A stretch of DNA of 64,000 nt, from positions 248,001 to 312,000 of the forward strand of contig NZ_JAAIKO010000007.1 in assembly GCF_016107395.1 (NCBI RefSeq), read 5' to 3'. The notes under the pieces were generated by a model, which saw only the letters and a program-made list of their open reading frames with translations, was not told the DNA's origin and did no database searches. The position numbers and the translations under genes are program-made. The stretch comes from Streptomyces fildesensis (GTDB lineage Bacteria; Actinomycetota; Actinomycetes; Streptomycetales; Streptomycetaceae). This document shows positions 56,090-64,000 of the stretch, in pieces; the stretch's first letter is position 1; each line of letters opens with the position of its first letter.

Positions 56090-57402
56090 CGCCTACGGCC
56101 TGGCGTTCGGAGCGCTGCTCCTGGCCGGCGGGCGGACGGCCGACCTGCTCGGGCGCCGCCGGGTACTCATCGCCGGCCTCACGCTGTTCGCGGTGTCGTC
56201 GCTGGCCGCAGGAGTGGCCGCCTCCCCCGGCGTCCTGATCACCGCCCGCGCCGTTCAGGGCCTCGGCACCGCCGCCATCGCCCCGGCCGCGCTCGCTCTG
56301 ACGATGGACCTGTACCCGTCCGGCCCCGGGCGTGGCCGGGCCCTGGGGGTGTGGGGCGCGGTCTCCGGTGCGGGAGGGGCGGGCGGCGTCCTGCTGGGCG
56401 GTGTGCTCACCCAGGCCTGGGGCTGGCCCTGGATCTTCTACGCCGTCGCACTCGGGTCGGTGCTGGTCCTGGTCGCCGTCGCGGCCCTCGTGCCACGGGC
56501 GGCGCCCGCCCGGACGGCCGGACGGTTCGACCTGCTGGGCACCACCACCGTCACACTCGCCCTGACCTGCCTGGTCTGGGGGCTGACCACCGCACGCGGC
56601 GCCGGCTGGACGGACGGCCGGCCGGGTGCTCGGCGCCCTCCTCGGCGCCGCCGCGTTGCTCGCGGCCTTCGTCGTGATCGAGCTCCGCCGGCCGAACGCG
56701 CTGATGCCGCCGCGACTGTTCACCACCGGCCGCGTCGCGGCGGGCAACCAGCTGATGGCGCTGCTGGGGTCCGTGTGGATCGCCCTGTTCTTCTTCCTGC
56801 CGCTCTACCAGCAACTGGTGCTCGGATCGAGTCCGTTGGCCACTGGTGCGGGCCAGCTTCCCCTGGCCGGGGCCAACATGCTCGGCGCCGCCATGGCGCC
56901 CCGCATATCCCGGCGCGTCGGCGGCACCGCGACCGTGACCGCGGCCCTGCTCACCGAGGCCGCCGGACTGCTGTGGCTGTCACGGATCAGCGCCGACGGG
57001 AGCTACCTCGCCGACGTCCTCGGTCCCAGCATCCTGATCGGCCTCGGTCTGAGCATCGCCTTCGTCCAGCTCACCGCGTTCGCCGTGGACGGCGTCCCGC
57101 AACAGGACGCGGGCCTGGCCGGCGGACTGGTGAACACCACCCGCCAGGTCGGCGGGGCGATCGGCCTCGCCGCCCTGACCACCCTGGCCGGCTCCGTCAC
57201 CGCCCACGCGGCCACCCACCAACCCCATCTGGAAGCGCTCACCGCCGGCTACCGCGCCGTCTTCACCGTCGCCGCCGCGGTCCTGGCCGCAACAGCGCTC
57301 CTCGCGGTGCTCCTCACCCGCTGCATCCGCCCGCGGACCCCCACCGACGCCGCTGTCGCCGCTACCGCCACCAGCCCGGCTTCCGACCCACAACTCGCCT
57401 GA
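56004..57402 (+). pseudogene. MFS (DHA2 drug/H+) transporter, 5'-truncated and frameshifted
   Basis: The frame from about 56004 reads ATSIVNVALPQIRAGVG, TTWVVNAYGLAFGALLLAGG and RTADLLGRRRVLIAG, the first periplasmic loop and motif A of DHA2 exporters. The first half-helix and start codon are missing. Similarity continues to LVWGLTTARGAGWTDGR (about 56615), then shifts to another frame at 56626 (LGALLGAAALLAAFVVIELRR) and runs normally to the stop at 57402. The 5' junction coincides with the broken start of the minus-strand ATPase gene. Confidence 0.8.
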
Positions 57403-57552
57403 ATCCCCTGAATCCGGCCGTACCGATGGATCAGCCGGTCCATGGATCAGCCGTGCCCCGCGCCGAACAGGCGGCCTGACACCGGACAACACACCCGACC
57501 CACCCCGCACCCCGCACCCCGCACCCCACATCCACGGAAAGAGATTCCTGCC

Positions 57553-58917
57553 ATGACTGCTGCGAAGCCCTACCTGACCGGCCACTACACCCCCGTCGCC
57601 GACGAGATCACCGCCACCGACCTCACCGTCGAGGGCCACCTGCCCCCCGAGCTGACCGGCCGGCTGATCCGCAACAGCCACAACCCCAAGCCCGGCGTCA
57701 CCCCGACCCACTGGTTCAAGGGCAGCGGCATGGTGCACGGGATCCGGCTCCGCGCGGGCCGCGCCGAGTGGTACCGCAACCGGTGGGTGCACACCCCCGC
57801 CCTCGACGGTGCCCCCTACATGACCGACAAGGGGCCCGACCTGACCGCGAGCACCGCCGGCACCCACGTCATCGAGCACGCCGGCCGTCTGCTGGCGCTC
57901 TGCGAGGCCAACCTCCCCTTCGAGCTCACCCGGGACCTGGAGACGGTCGGCGCCCATGACTTCAACGGTCGGCTGAACAACGCCATGACCGCGCACCCCA
58001 AGGTCGATCCGGTGACCGGAGAGCTCCACTTCTTCGCCTCCTCGCCCTTCCCGCCGTTCCTGACGTACTACGTCGCCGACGCCAAGGGCGAGATCGTCCA
58101 CAGCGCCGAGATCCCGGGAGCGACCGCCTCCCTCAAGCACGACTTCGCCATCACCCGCCGCCACGTGGTCTTCATCGAGGGCAACGTCACCTTCGACCAC
58201 ACCGAGCACTCCGGCATCCCCTACAGCTGGAGCGACCAGCAGCCCTCCCGTATCGGCGTCATGCCCCGCGGCGGCGACGGCGCCCGGCAGATCCGCTGGT
58301 TCTCCGTCGAACCCGGCAACATGCTGCACGCGGGCAACGCCTACGAGGACGGCCAGGGACGCATCGTTCTGGAAGGCCCCACCGTGGACCGCGAGGGGTT
58401 CCAGCTCTCCTGGAACTGGTGGGTCGGCGCGCCGGGGCGCGGTACCGAGCCCAGCACCCGTTCCTACACCCGCCGCTGGGTGATCGACCCGGCGGCCGGC
58501 ACCGTCGACGAGCAGATCATCGACGACCTCGCGGTGGAGTTCCCGACCCTCAACGAGGACTACCTGGGCGCCGAGCACCGCTACCAGTACGCGGTGTCCT
58601 TCCCGGACCAGGAAGGGTTCGGCGGCTACGGCGTCGTCAAGTACGACCGCACCACCGGCGCCCGCCGCATCCACCAGGTCGGCGACGCCCGGCTGCCCAG
58701 TGAGGCGGTGTTCGTCCCCGCGGCCGGCGCCACCAACGAGGACGACGGCTATCTGCTCACCGTCGTCTCCGACCTGAAGCAGGACGCCTCCCAGCTGCTG
58801 GTCCTGGACGCCTCCGGCCTCGACCGGATCGCCACCGTCCACCTGCCGCGCCGCGTGACCGCCGGCATCCACGGCTCCTGGATCCCCGACAGCGCCCTGG
58901 ACGGAAGCGAAAGCTGA
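57553..58917 (+). CDS. Carotenoid oxygenase / lignostilbene dioxygenase family
   Basis: 454 residues of the seven-bladed beta-propeller. The four iron-ligand His are in MTAHPKVDP, SLKHDFAIT, NMLHAGNAYED and AGIHGSWIP. LIRNSHNPKPGVTPTHWFKGSGMVHG at the N-terminus is typical. It cleaves a C=C bond of carotenoids, apocarotenoids or stilbenes with O2 and non-heme Fe(II). ATG 57553 has GGAAAGAG about 10 bases upstream. A CACCCCG repeat (about 57510-57530) precedes it. It is likely co-transcribed with the hydrolase 120 bases downstream. Confidence 0.94.
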   Translation: MTAAKPYLTGHYTPVADEITATDLTVEGHLPPELTGRLIRNSHNPKPGVTPTHWFKGSGMVHGIRLRAGRAEWYRNRWVHTPALDGAPYMTDKGPDLTASTAGTHVIEHAGRLLALCEANLPFELTRDLETVGAHDFNGRLNNAMTAHPKVDPVTGELHFFASSPFPPFLTYYVADAKGEIVHSAEIPGATASLKHDFAITRRHVVFIEGNVTFDHTEHSGIPYSWSDQQPSRIGVMPRGGDGARQIRWFSVEPGNMLHAGNAYEDGQGRIVLEGPTVDREGFQLSWNWWVGAPGRGTEPSTRSYTRRWVIDPAAGTVDEQIIDDLAVEFPTLNEDYLGAEHRYQYAVSFPDQEGFGGYGVVKYDRTTGARRIHQVGDARLPSEAVFVPAAGATNEDDGYLLTVVSDLKQDASQLLVLDASGLDRIATVHLPRRVTAGIHGSWIPDSALDGSES

Positions 58918-59037
58918 CCCCGCTTCCTCCCGGAAACGCCCTGACCTGAGCACCCCGACCGGAACACCCCCACCGGAACATCCCGAACAACCCCTCGAGC
59001 CCGAACAGGCCGAGGCTCATGACCAAGGAAAGTCGAC

Positions 59038-60519
59038 ATGACAAGAATCCGGAAGAACGCGGGCTGGATCGCCGCGGCCCTCTCCGCGCTCGTGGCCACC
59101 ATCGCCGTACCGGCGCTCGCGCAGACCGAGGACGCCGATCACCGGACCCCCGCCAACAGCATCGACTGGCACGCCTGCGCCGACACCGACTTCACGAACA
59201 TGCAGTGCGGATCGATCCAGGTACCCGTCGACTGGTCCCGCCCCCGCGCCGGCAGCACCACCCTCGCCCTGGTCCGCCGCCCGGCGGACGACCGGGCCCA
59301 CCGCCAGGGCACCGTGCTCCTGAACGACGGAGCCGGCGGCTCCTCCATCGAGCAGCTGCGGCTGGCGATGCACATCCACCTCCCGGCCTTCGCCGGCGCC
59401 ATGACCCAGAACTTCGACCTGGTCGCCGTGGACCCGCGAGGTGTGGGGCACAGCACGCCGATCCTCTGCGCGGAACCGCTCAAGCCCGCCGGAGTCAGCC
59501 ACTTCCCGCAGAACCAGGCCGCGTTCAACGCGCTCGTGTCCCACAACCGGGCCTTCGCCGAGGACTGCCAGCGCCGCAACGGCCCGCTCACCGACCACCT
59601 CGACCAGACCAGCACCGCACGGGACTTCGAGGCGGTCCGGATCGGGCTGGGCGAGAAGCAGCTGAACTGGTACGGCATCCACTACAGCACGCTCCTCGGA
59701 CGCACCTACGCCAAGCTCTACCCGGGCAGGCTGCGCACCATGGTCCTCGACACCGCCCTGGACGACACCGGCTCGCCGCTCGCCCGGGTCACCCAGGAGG
59801 CGGCCACCGCGGAATCGGCCTTCAACCGCTTCGCCGCCTGGTGCGCCACGTCGAAGGACTGCGCCCTGCACGGCAAGGACGTCGCGGCCGAGTACGACGC
59901 CCTCGTCGCCCGCGCCGACCGCACCCCGATCCCGACCGGGGGCGCGTCCCACCAGCCGCTGACCGGTGAGGACATCCGCGAGGCCACCCAGGACTACCTG
60001 ACCCTGTCCGGTCAGGCCTGGCCGGACTTCGCGAAAGCCATCGTCAAGGCCCAGGCGGGCGACCCGATGGACTTCACCCACGACCAGGACGACACCCTCG
60101 ACCCGGTCCAGGTACAGGTGCCGGCCTGTCTCGACGACACCCGCCCGGTGCACTCCCTCGCCCAGCTCACCCAACTGGGGAAGGAACTCGCCCGGGTGTC
60201 CCCGCACCTCGGTGGCGCCGTGCGCTCCTACAAGGCCATCGCCGGCTGCCTCGGCTGGCCCACCCCGTCCCAGCCCGTCAAGGCGGGCGCGCCGGTCCAC
60301 GGCGCACCGCCCGCACTGATCCTCCAGTCCACCCACCAGGCCCTCGCCCCCTTCCGTGCGGGCGCAGCCATGGCCGCCCAACTCCCGGGCAGCGTCGTCC
60401 TGGGCCATGAAGGCGACGACTACAGCATGTTCCTGGTCTCCAAGTGCGCCCTGGAAGCCACCAACCGCTACCTGACCACCCGAGCCCTGCCCGCCCCCGG
60501 CACCGTCTGCACCGACTGA
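59038..60519 (+). CDS. Secreted alpha/beta hydrolase, S33 tripeptidyl-aminopeptidase-like, active site altered
   Basis: 493 residues with a signal peptide (TRIRKNAGWIAAALSALVAT then IAVPALAQT). The fold follows the SlpD/TAP type: WHACADTDFTNMQCGSIQVPVDW, FDLVAVDPRGVGHST, WYGIHYSTLLGRTYAKLYPGR, and a C-terminal TAP-like cap. The nucleophile elbow should read G-x-S-Y-G but is GIHYS, so the catalytic Ser is His. The oxyanion NPGGPG is NDGAGG, and the usual Asp of the DPxTP loop is replaced (LQSTHQALAPF). His is kept in GHEGDDY. It is probably not an ordinary peptidase; it may be a binding protein or use other chemistry. Confidence 0.85.
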   Translation: MTRIRKNAGWIAAALSALVATIAVPALAQTEDADHRTPANSIDWHACADTDFTNMQCGSIQVPVDWSRPRAGSTTLALVRRPADDRAHRQGTVLLNDGAGGSSIEQLRLAMHIHLPAFAGAMTQNFDLVAVDPRGVGHSTPILCAEPLKPAGVSHFPQNQAAFNALVSHNRAFAEDCQRRNGPLTDHLDQTSTARDFEAVRIGLGEKQLNWYGIHYSTLLGRTYAKLYPGRLRTMVLDTALDDTGSPLARVTQEAATAESAFNRFAAWCATSKDCALHGKDVAAEYDALVARADRTPIPTGGASHQPLTGEDIREATQDYLTLSGQAWPDFAKAIVKAQAGDPMDFTHDQDDTLDPVQVQVPACLDDTRPVHSLAQLTQLGKELARVSPHLGGAVRSYKAIAGCLGWPTPSQPVKAGAPVHGAPPALILQSTHQALAPFRAGAAMAAQLPGSVVLGHEGDDYSMFLVSKCALEATNRYLTTRALPAPGTVCTD

Positions 60520-60538
60520 GAACCACCCCCTCACCGAA

Positions 60539-60572
60539 GGTGACGTCCGGCGCCCACACGCCGGACGTCACC
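60539..60572. terminator. Convergent terminator between hydrolase and MMPL genes
   Basis: Perfect 14-bp stem (GGTGACGTCCGGCG and complement) with a 6-base loop between stops at 60519 and 60595. Confidence 0.8.
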
Positions 60573-60594
60573 CATTTCCGCGGTCGTTGAAGGT

Positions 60595-62754
60595 TCAGCC
60601 CATGGGCGGTTGCGGCTCGGGCTGCGGCCCGGGCGCGGGCTGCTCGGGGTGTGGGGAGGACGGCTGTACGCGGAGGGGGCGGGCTGCCCATTCGGGCAGG
60701 TACCAGTTCCACTTGCCGAACAGGGAGACGAGGGACGGAACGAGCAGCATCCGCACGATGGTCGCGTCGATCAGGATGCCCAGGCCGAGGCCGGTCGCCA
60801 GGGTTTTGAGATCGGTGCCGGGGCCGGAGGCGAGCGCGGCGAAGGCGAGGAAGAGGATGAGTGCGGCGCTGGTGACGAGCCGGCCGGTGCGGCCGATGCC
60901 CTCGATGACCGCTTCGTCGGTCGAGTGGCCGGCGTCGTACTCCTCGCGGATGCGGGAGAGGATGAACACCTCGTAGTCCATGGACAGTCCGAACAGGAAC
61001 GCGAAGATCATGATCGGGATCCAGAACGTGACGGCCCCTGTGGCGGCGATGCCGAAGATCGCGTTGGAGCCGTGACCGTTCTGCCAGAAGAGCACCATCA
61101 GACCCAGGGTCGCCGCCAGGGAGATCAGATTGAGCAGCACCGCCTTCAGCGGCAGCAACAGGGAGCGGAAGGCGCGCACGAGCAGGATGTACGTGAGCAG
61201 CGCGATGATGGTGAGCATCAGGGGGAAGTTGCCGTAGACGGCGTGCAGGAAGTCGATCTGCGCCGCACCGATCCCGGCGACGCCGGTGACCCCAGGAAAG
61301 GTCGCCGCGACGTTCTTGACCCGCTTGACGACGTCGATGCTCTTCGAGTTCACCGTCTCGTGGTCCGGGATGACCACGACGATGCTCTGTCCGTCCCGGT
61401 TGCCGGCCGGCCCGGAGGGCACGAACGCCCCACGCACACCGTCGACCTTGCCCAGTTCGGCGGCGACCGGTCCGGCCTGGTCGGTGCGGACCAGTACCTC
61501 CATCGGGGTCAGCGCGCCGGTCGGGACGCCGCCGCGCTCCAGGGTCTGCAGGGTGTCGTAGGCCGGGCCGTTCTTGGCCAGCGATTCCGAGGAGGCCAGG
61601 CCGATCTTGATACCGAAGAAAACGCCGATCAGGATCCCGAGCATGGCCAGGGCGGCGGCGGCCGCGATCCAGCGGCGCCGTACCACGGCGGCGGTCCAGC
61701 GGCTCCAGAACCGGCTCGCCCGGTTCTCGTGCCGGATCTTCGGCCAGTCGACCTTCGGCCCGATGCCGCCCAGGATCGCGGGGGTCAGGGTGAGAGTGGT
61801 CAACACGCTCGCGAGCGGGATGAGCGCGCCGCCGTAGCCCATGCTGCGCAGGAACGGGACCGGCAGGACGACGAGGGCGAGCAGGCCGATGGCCACCGTC
61901 ACACCACTGAACACCACCGCATGACCGGCCCGTTCCATCGCGACCACGACCGCCTCGTGATTCTCCCGGCCGCGGTCGCGCTCCTCACGCCAGCGGGTGA
62001 CGAACAGCAGCGAGTAGTCGATCGCCACACCCAGGCCGATGAGGGCGACCAGGAACTGCACGATGAACGACACATCGGTGGCGTAGGTGAGCGGCAGCAG
62101 CATCACGAAGGTCGCGAGGATCGACACCGCGGCCACCAGCAACGGCAGCAGGGCGAGGAACGAGGCGAAGACGAAGGCGAGCACGGCGAGGGCTCCGACG
62201 GCACCGAGGAGTGTCTCCCCGAGCACCCCCGGCCCGCCGCTGTCATTGCCCCCGGAGGCCAGGACGTCCTGACCCGTCACCCCGACCGTGGCGCCGGACG
62301 GCAAGGCCTTCGCCGCCGCCACTTGGATGGGATCGGTGAGCAGCTTCTGGCTCGGTGACGGGTTGAACCGGTAGAACACCATCGCGTAGGCGGTGCGGTC
62401 GTCCTTCGTCCTGAAGGCCTTGTCGCCGGTGTTCGCCTCGTCGATCACTCGCACGTTCGGAACCGCTGCGCCCACGGCCGCGAATGCGCGGCCGACCTCG
62501 GCCTCATGGCCGGTGATCGTCTGCCCTGCCGGGAGCGTGACCGCGACCAGATACGGACTCGTGTCGCCGCCGCTGCCGAAAGCGGCCTCGATCTTGTGCG
62601 CCGTCACGGTGCCGGGCTGACCCGGCAGCGAGAAGTCGATCGTCAGCCGATCCGTCGTCCGGCCCGCCAGCAGCACGCCGGCAACCAGCACGAGACCCCA
62701 GAACGCCACAACCGCCCTGCGATGCCGCAGAACGAACTCGGCCCACCGACGCAT
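60595..62754 (-). CDS. MMPL/RND family transporter
   Basis: 719 residues: one N-terminal helix (RRAVVAFWGLVLVAGVLLAG), a periplasmic domain, about five helices with GLGVAIDYSLLFVTRWREERDRG (RND signature), a second periplasmic domain, and a mirror C-terminal block with FLFGLSMDYEVFILSRIREEYD. This is the MMPL plan used for lipid or siderophore export in actinobacteria. ATG 62754 has GGGAGG at 7 bases; upstream frame is not supported. The tail is Pro/Gln-rich (HPEQPAPGPQPEPQPPMG). Confidence 0.94.
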   Translation of the reverse strand: MRRWAEFVLRHRRAVVAFWGLVLVAGVLLAGRTTDRLTIDFSLPGQPGTVTAHKIEAAFGSGGDTSPYLVAVTLPAGQTITGHEAEVGRAFAAVGAAVPNVRVIDEANTGDKAFRTKDDRTAYAMVFYRFNPSPSQKLLTDPIQVAAAKALPSGATVGVTGQDVLASGGNDSGGPGVLGETLLGAVGALAVLAFVFASFLALLPLLVAAVSILATFVMLLPLTYATDVSFIVQFLVALIGLGVAIDYSLLFVTRWREERDRGRENHEAVVVAMERAGHAVVFSGVTVAIGLLALVVLPVPFLRSMGYGGALIPLASVLTTLTLTPAILGGIGPKVDWPKIRHENRASRFWSRWTAAVVRRRWIAAAAALAMLGILIGVFFGIKIGLASSESLAKNGPAYDTLQTLERGGVPTGALTPMEVLVRTDQAGPVAAELGKVDGVRGAFVPSGPAGNRDGQSIVVVIPDHETVNSKSIDVVKRVKNVAATFPGVTGVAGIGAAQIDFLHAVYGNFPLMLTIIALLTYILLVRAFRSLLLPLKAVLLNLISLAATLGLMVLFWQNGHGSNAIFGIAATGAVTFWIPIMIFAFLFGLSMDYEVFILSRIREEYDAGHSTDEAVIEGIGRTGRLVTSAALILFLAFAALASGPGTDLKTLATGLGLGILIDATIVRMLLVPSLVSLFGKWNWYLPEWAARPLRVQPSSPHPEQPAPGPQPEPQPPMG

Positions 62755-63036
62755 GTCCGGTCCTCCCGCACGCCGTAGGGTGCCGAGCTCAGCCCTCGGT
62801 CCCTTTCCTCTGTTATCCGACAGATTTGCATACTTTGCACCACACGGCAGAGCCAGCGGGCGGGGTCGACGCAGCGCTCGTGCAGGCGCCGGCCCGTACG
62901 GGGACGGGGACGGGGGCATCGAATGTCCGTTCCCGTGACGCGTCCCCCGGCGCTACGCCACACGGTCGGCGCGCCTTCGGGCGAATGTCGCGCCGACGGC
63001 GTGGCGGGAACGGGCTCCGGTGGTACGCGCTTGGAG

Positions 63037-64000
63037 ATGTCCAGGCCATCGCATCCGCAGTCCGGCAAACCGGACCCCGTCGCGCCGTCCGCCGAGCGCG
63101 GGCACCGGATCCGGAAGGCGTCGCGTCAAGCGCTGCGCGGCATCACCCCACCTCCGGCCGGGCCCGGCGGCGAGCCGCGGGTGTTCCCCGCCCTGCGGAC
63201 GGCCGCCGCGTACGCCTGGCGGATCCTCGTGGTGGGCGTCCTCGTGTACGCGGTCTTCTCCGTGCTGGGGCGGTTCCACGAGATCGCCGTGGCCGTCTTC
63301 CTCGGCCTGGTCATCACCGCGATGCTCCGACCGGTGACCGACCTCCTGGCGCGCTTCCTGCCACGACCGCTGGCTGTCGCGGTGACCCTGATCGGCAGCA
63401 TTCTGCTCGCCCTCGGCGTCCTGGCCCTGGTCGGCGGGTCGGTGGCGGGAGAGAGCACCGGGCTGGCGCGGGAGTTCCGGGCAGGCATCAACAGGATCGA
63501 GCACTGGCTCCAGCAGCCGCCGTTCCGGCTCAACCCCGAGGCGCTCACCGACGTCCAGTCCCGGATCGGGCAGTTCCTGTCGAGCCACCGGTCCACTCTC
63601 ATCAGTACGGCGGTCAGTGGCGCCGGCCGGCTGGTCGAAGTCCTGACCGTGTTCGCGCTGGCCCTGTTCTCCTCGGTCTTCTTCATCCACTCCGGCGACC
63701 GGCAGTGGGGCTGGTTCTGCGACCAGCTTCCGCCGGCCGCGCGGGAACGGGTGATGGTCGGGGGCCGCGCCGCCTGGCGGACCTTCACCGGCTACACCCA
63801 CGGCATCGTGCTGGTGGCCGCGATCAACGCGACCCTGGTCGGCGTCGCTCTCTTCGCCCTCGGCGTGCCGCTCGCGGTCCCGCTGGCCCTGCTGGAGTTC
63901 TTCGCCGCGTTCATTCCGCTGATCGGCTCACCCATCGCCCTTGCCGTCGCCGCCGTGGTGGCGCTGGCGGCCAAAGGCCCGCTGATCGCGGCCATGGTCG
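63037..64000 (+). CDS. AI-2E family transporter (partial at window end)
   Basis: The frame is open to the last base, so the C-terminus is missing. After a basic N-terminus, WRILVVGVLVYAVFSVLGRFHEIAVAVFLGLVITAML and PLAVAVTLIGSILLALGVLALVGG form the first helices; VLTVFALALFSSVFFIHSGDRQWGW and THGIVLVAAINATLVGVALFALGVP follow. This is the TqsA/PerM-like family, once linked to AI-2 export but of varied function. ATG 63037 is chosen although its ribosome-binding site (TTGGAG) is too close; GTG 63001 is an alternative. Confidence 0.9.
   Translation, partial: MSRPSHPQSGKPDPVAPSAERGHRIRKASRQALRGITPPPAGPGGEPRVFPALRTAAAYAWRILVVGVLVYAVFSVLGRFHEIAVAVFLGLVITAMLRPVTDLLARFLPRPLAVAVTLIGSILLALGVLALVGGSVAGESTGLAREFRAGINRIEHWLQQPPFRLNPEALTDVQSRIGQFLSSHRSTLISTAVSGAGRLVEVLTVFALALFSSVFFIHSGDRQWGWFCDQLPPAARERVMVGGRAAWRTFTGYTHGIVLVAAINATLVGVALFALGVPLAVPLALLEFFAAFIPLIGSPIALAVAAVVALAAKGPLIAAMV

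Noticed and set aside
57483..57540. CACCCCG tandem repeats considered as a CRISPR-like or regulatory array
   Set aside because: Only about three short units without spacers; it is a simple repeat in a leader region.
62825..62839. TGCATACTTTGCA as an operator for the MMPL gene
   Set aside because: The arms are only four bases and self-complementary; too weak to call.

Overview
The window is a high-GC actinobacterial chromosome segment, almost certainly Streptomyces or a close relative. The evidence is a two-domain geosmin synthase, a conservon (cvnABCDE) with a CYP157-type P450, a DevR/DevS-type dormancy system, SpoIIE-type phosphatase, mycothiol-type enzymes, a DUF1707 protein and strong third-position G/C bias. 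I see no tRNA, rRNA, insertion sequence or CRISPR array.

Layout. 1-1.3 kb: the end of an elongation-factor-G-like gene and an aldo/keto reductase, separated by a strong convergent terminator. 1.5-3.9 kb: geosmin synthase. 4.1-13 kb: a dormancy/hypoxia-type island (phosphoketolase, DUF5133, cyclic-nucleotide-binding protein, DevR-type regulator, DevS-type kinase, flavin-binding protein, tandem universal stress protein, DoxX protein). These genes are tied together by copies of a GGGCC-R-NN-Y-GGCCC palindrome in front of most of them. 13-22 kb: assorted regulatory and redox genes, including an arsR/arsO-like divergent pair and an ECF41-type sigma factor divergent from an NmrA-like oxidoreductase.

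22-31 kb holds two candidate peptide natural-product loci. The first is a lanthipeptide synthetase with a zinc-ligand-bearing cyclase domain (class IV-like, CCG variant) and a 51-residue precursor. The second is a compact operon of P450, 30-residue peptide ending in NIHWYLYHHI, second P450 and MFS exporter, with a perfect 13-bp stem just after the peptide gene. I regard this second locus as the best candidate for an undescribed system: a P450-crosslinked RiPP.

31-34 kb: a Fur-family repressor, a decayed second fur gene carrying a 72-bp perfect palindrome, and katG. 34-38 kb: a PadR-controlled acyl-CoA dehydrogenase and a TerD/VWA protein. 38-44 kb: the conservon, convergent with a second terpene synthase. 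44-51 kb: a methyltransferase; an FMN-dependent sulfur- or amine-type monooxygenase preceded by an apparently leaderless Cys-rich leader ORF; an LLM oxidoreductase/deaminase pair divergent from an Lrp regulator; and small stress proteins. 51-53.4 kb: an XRE/NB-ARC/TPR regulator.

53.4-57.4 kb is a gene graveyard: fragments of two molybdopterin oxidoreductase genes (one with a large internal deletion), an ATPase regulator whose C-terminus is frameshifted, and a truncated, frameshifted MFS transporter. 57.5-64 kb: a carotenoid oxygenase, a secreted S33-like hydrolase that lacks its catalytic serine, an MMPL transporter, and an AI-2E family transporter running off the end.

All functional names come from reading motifs by eye. 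No database search was run.
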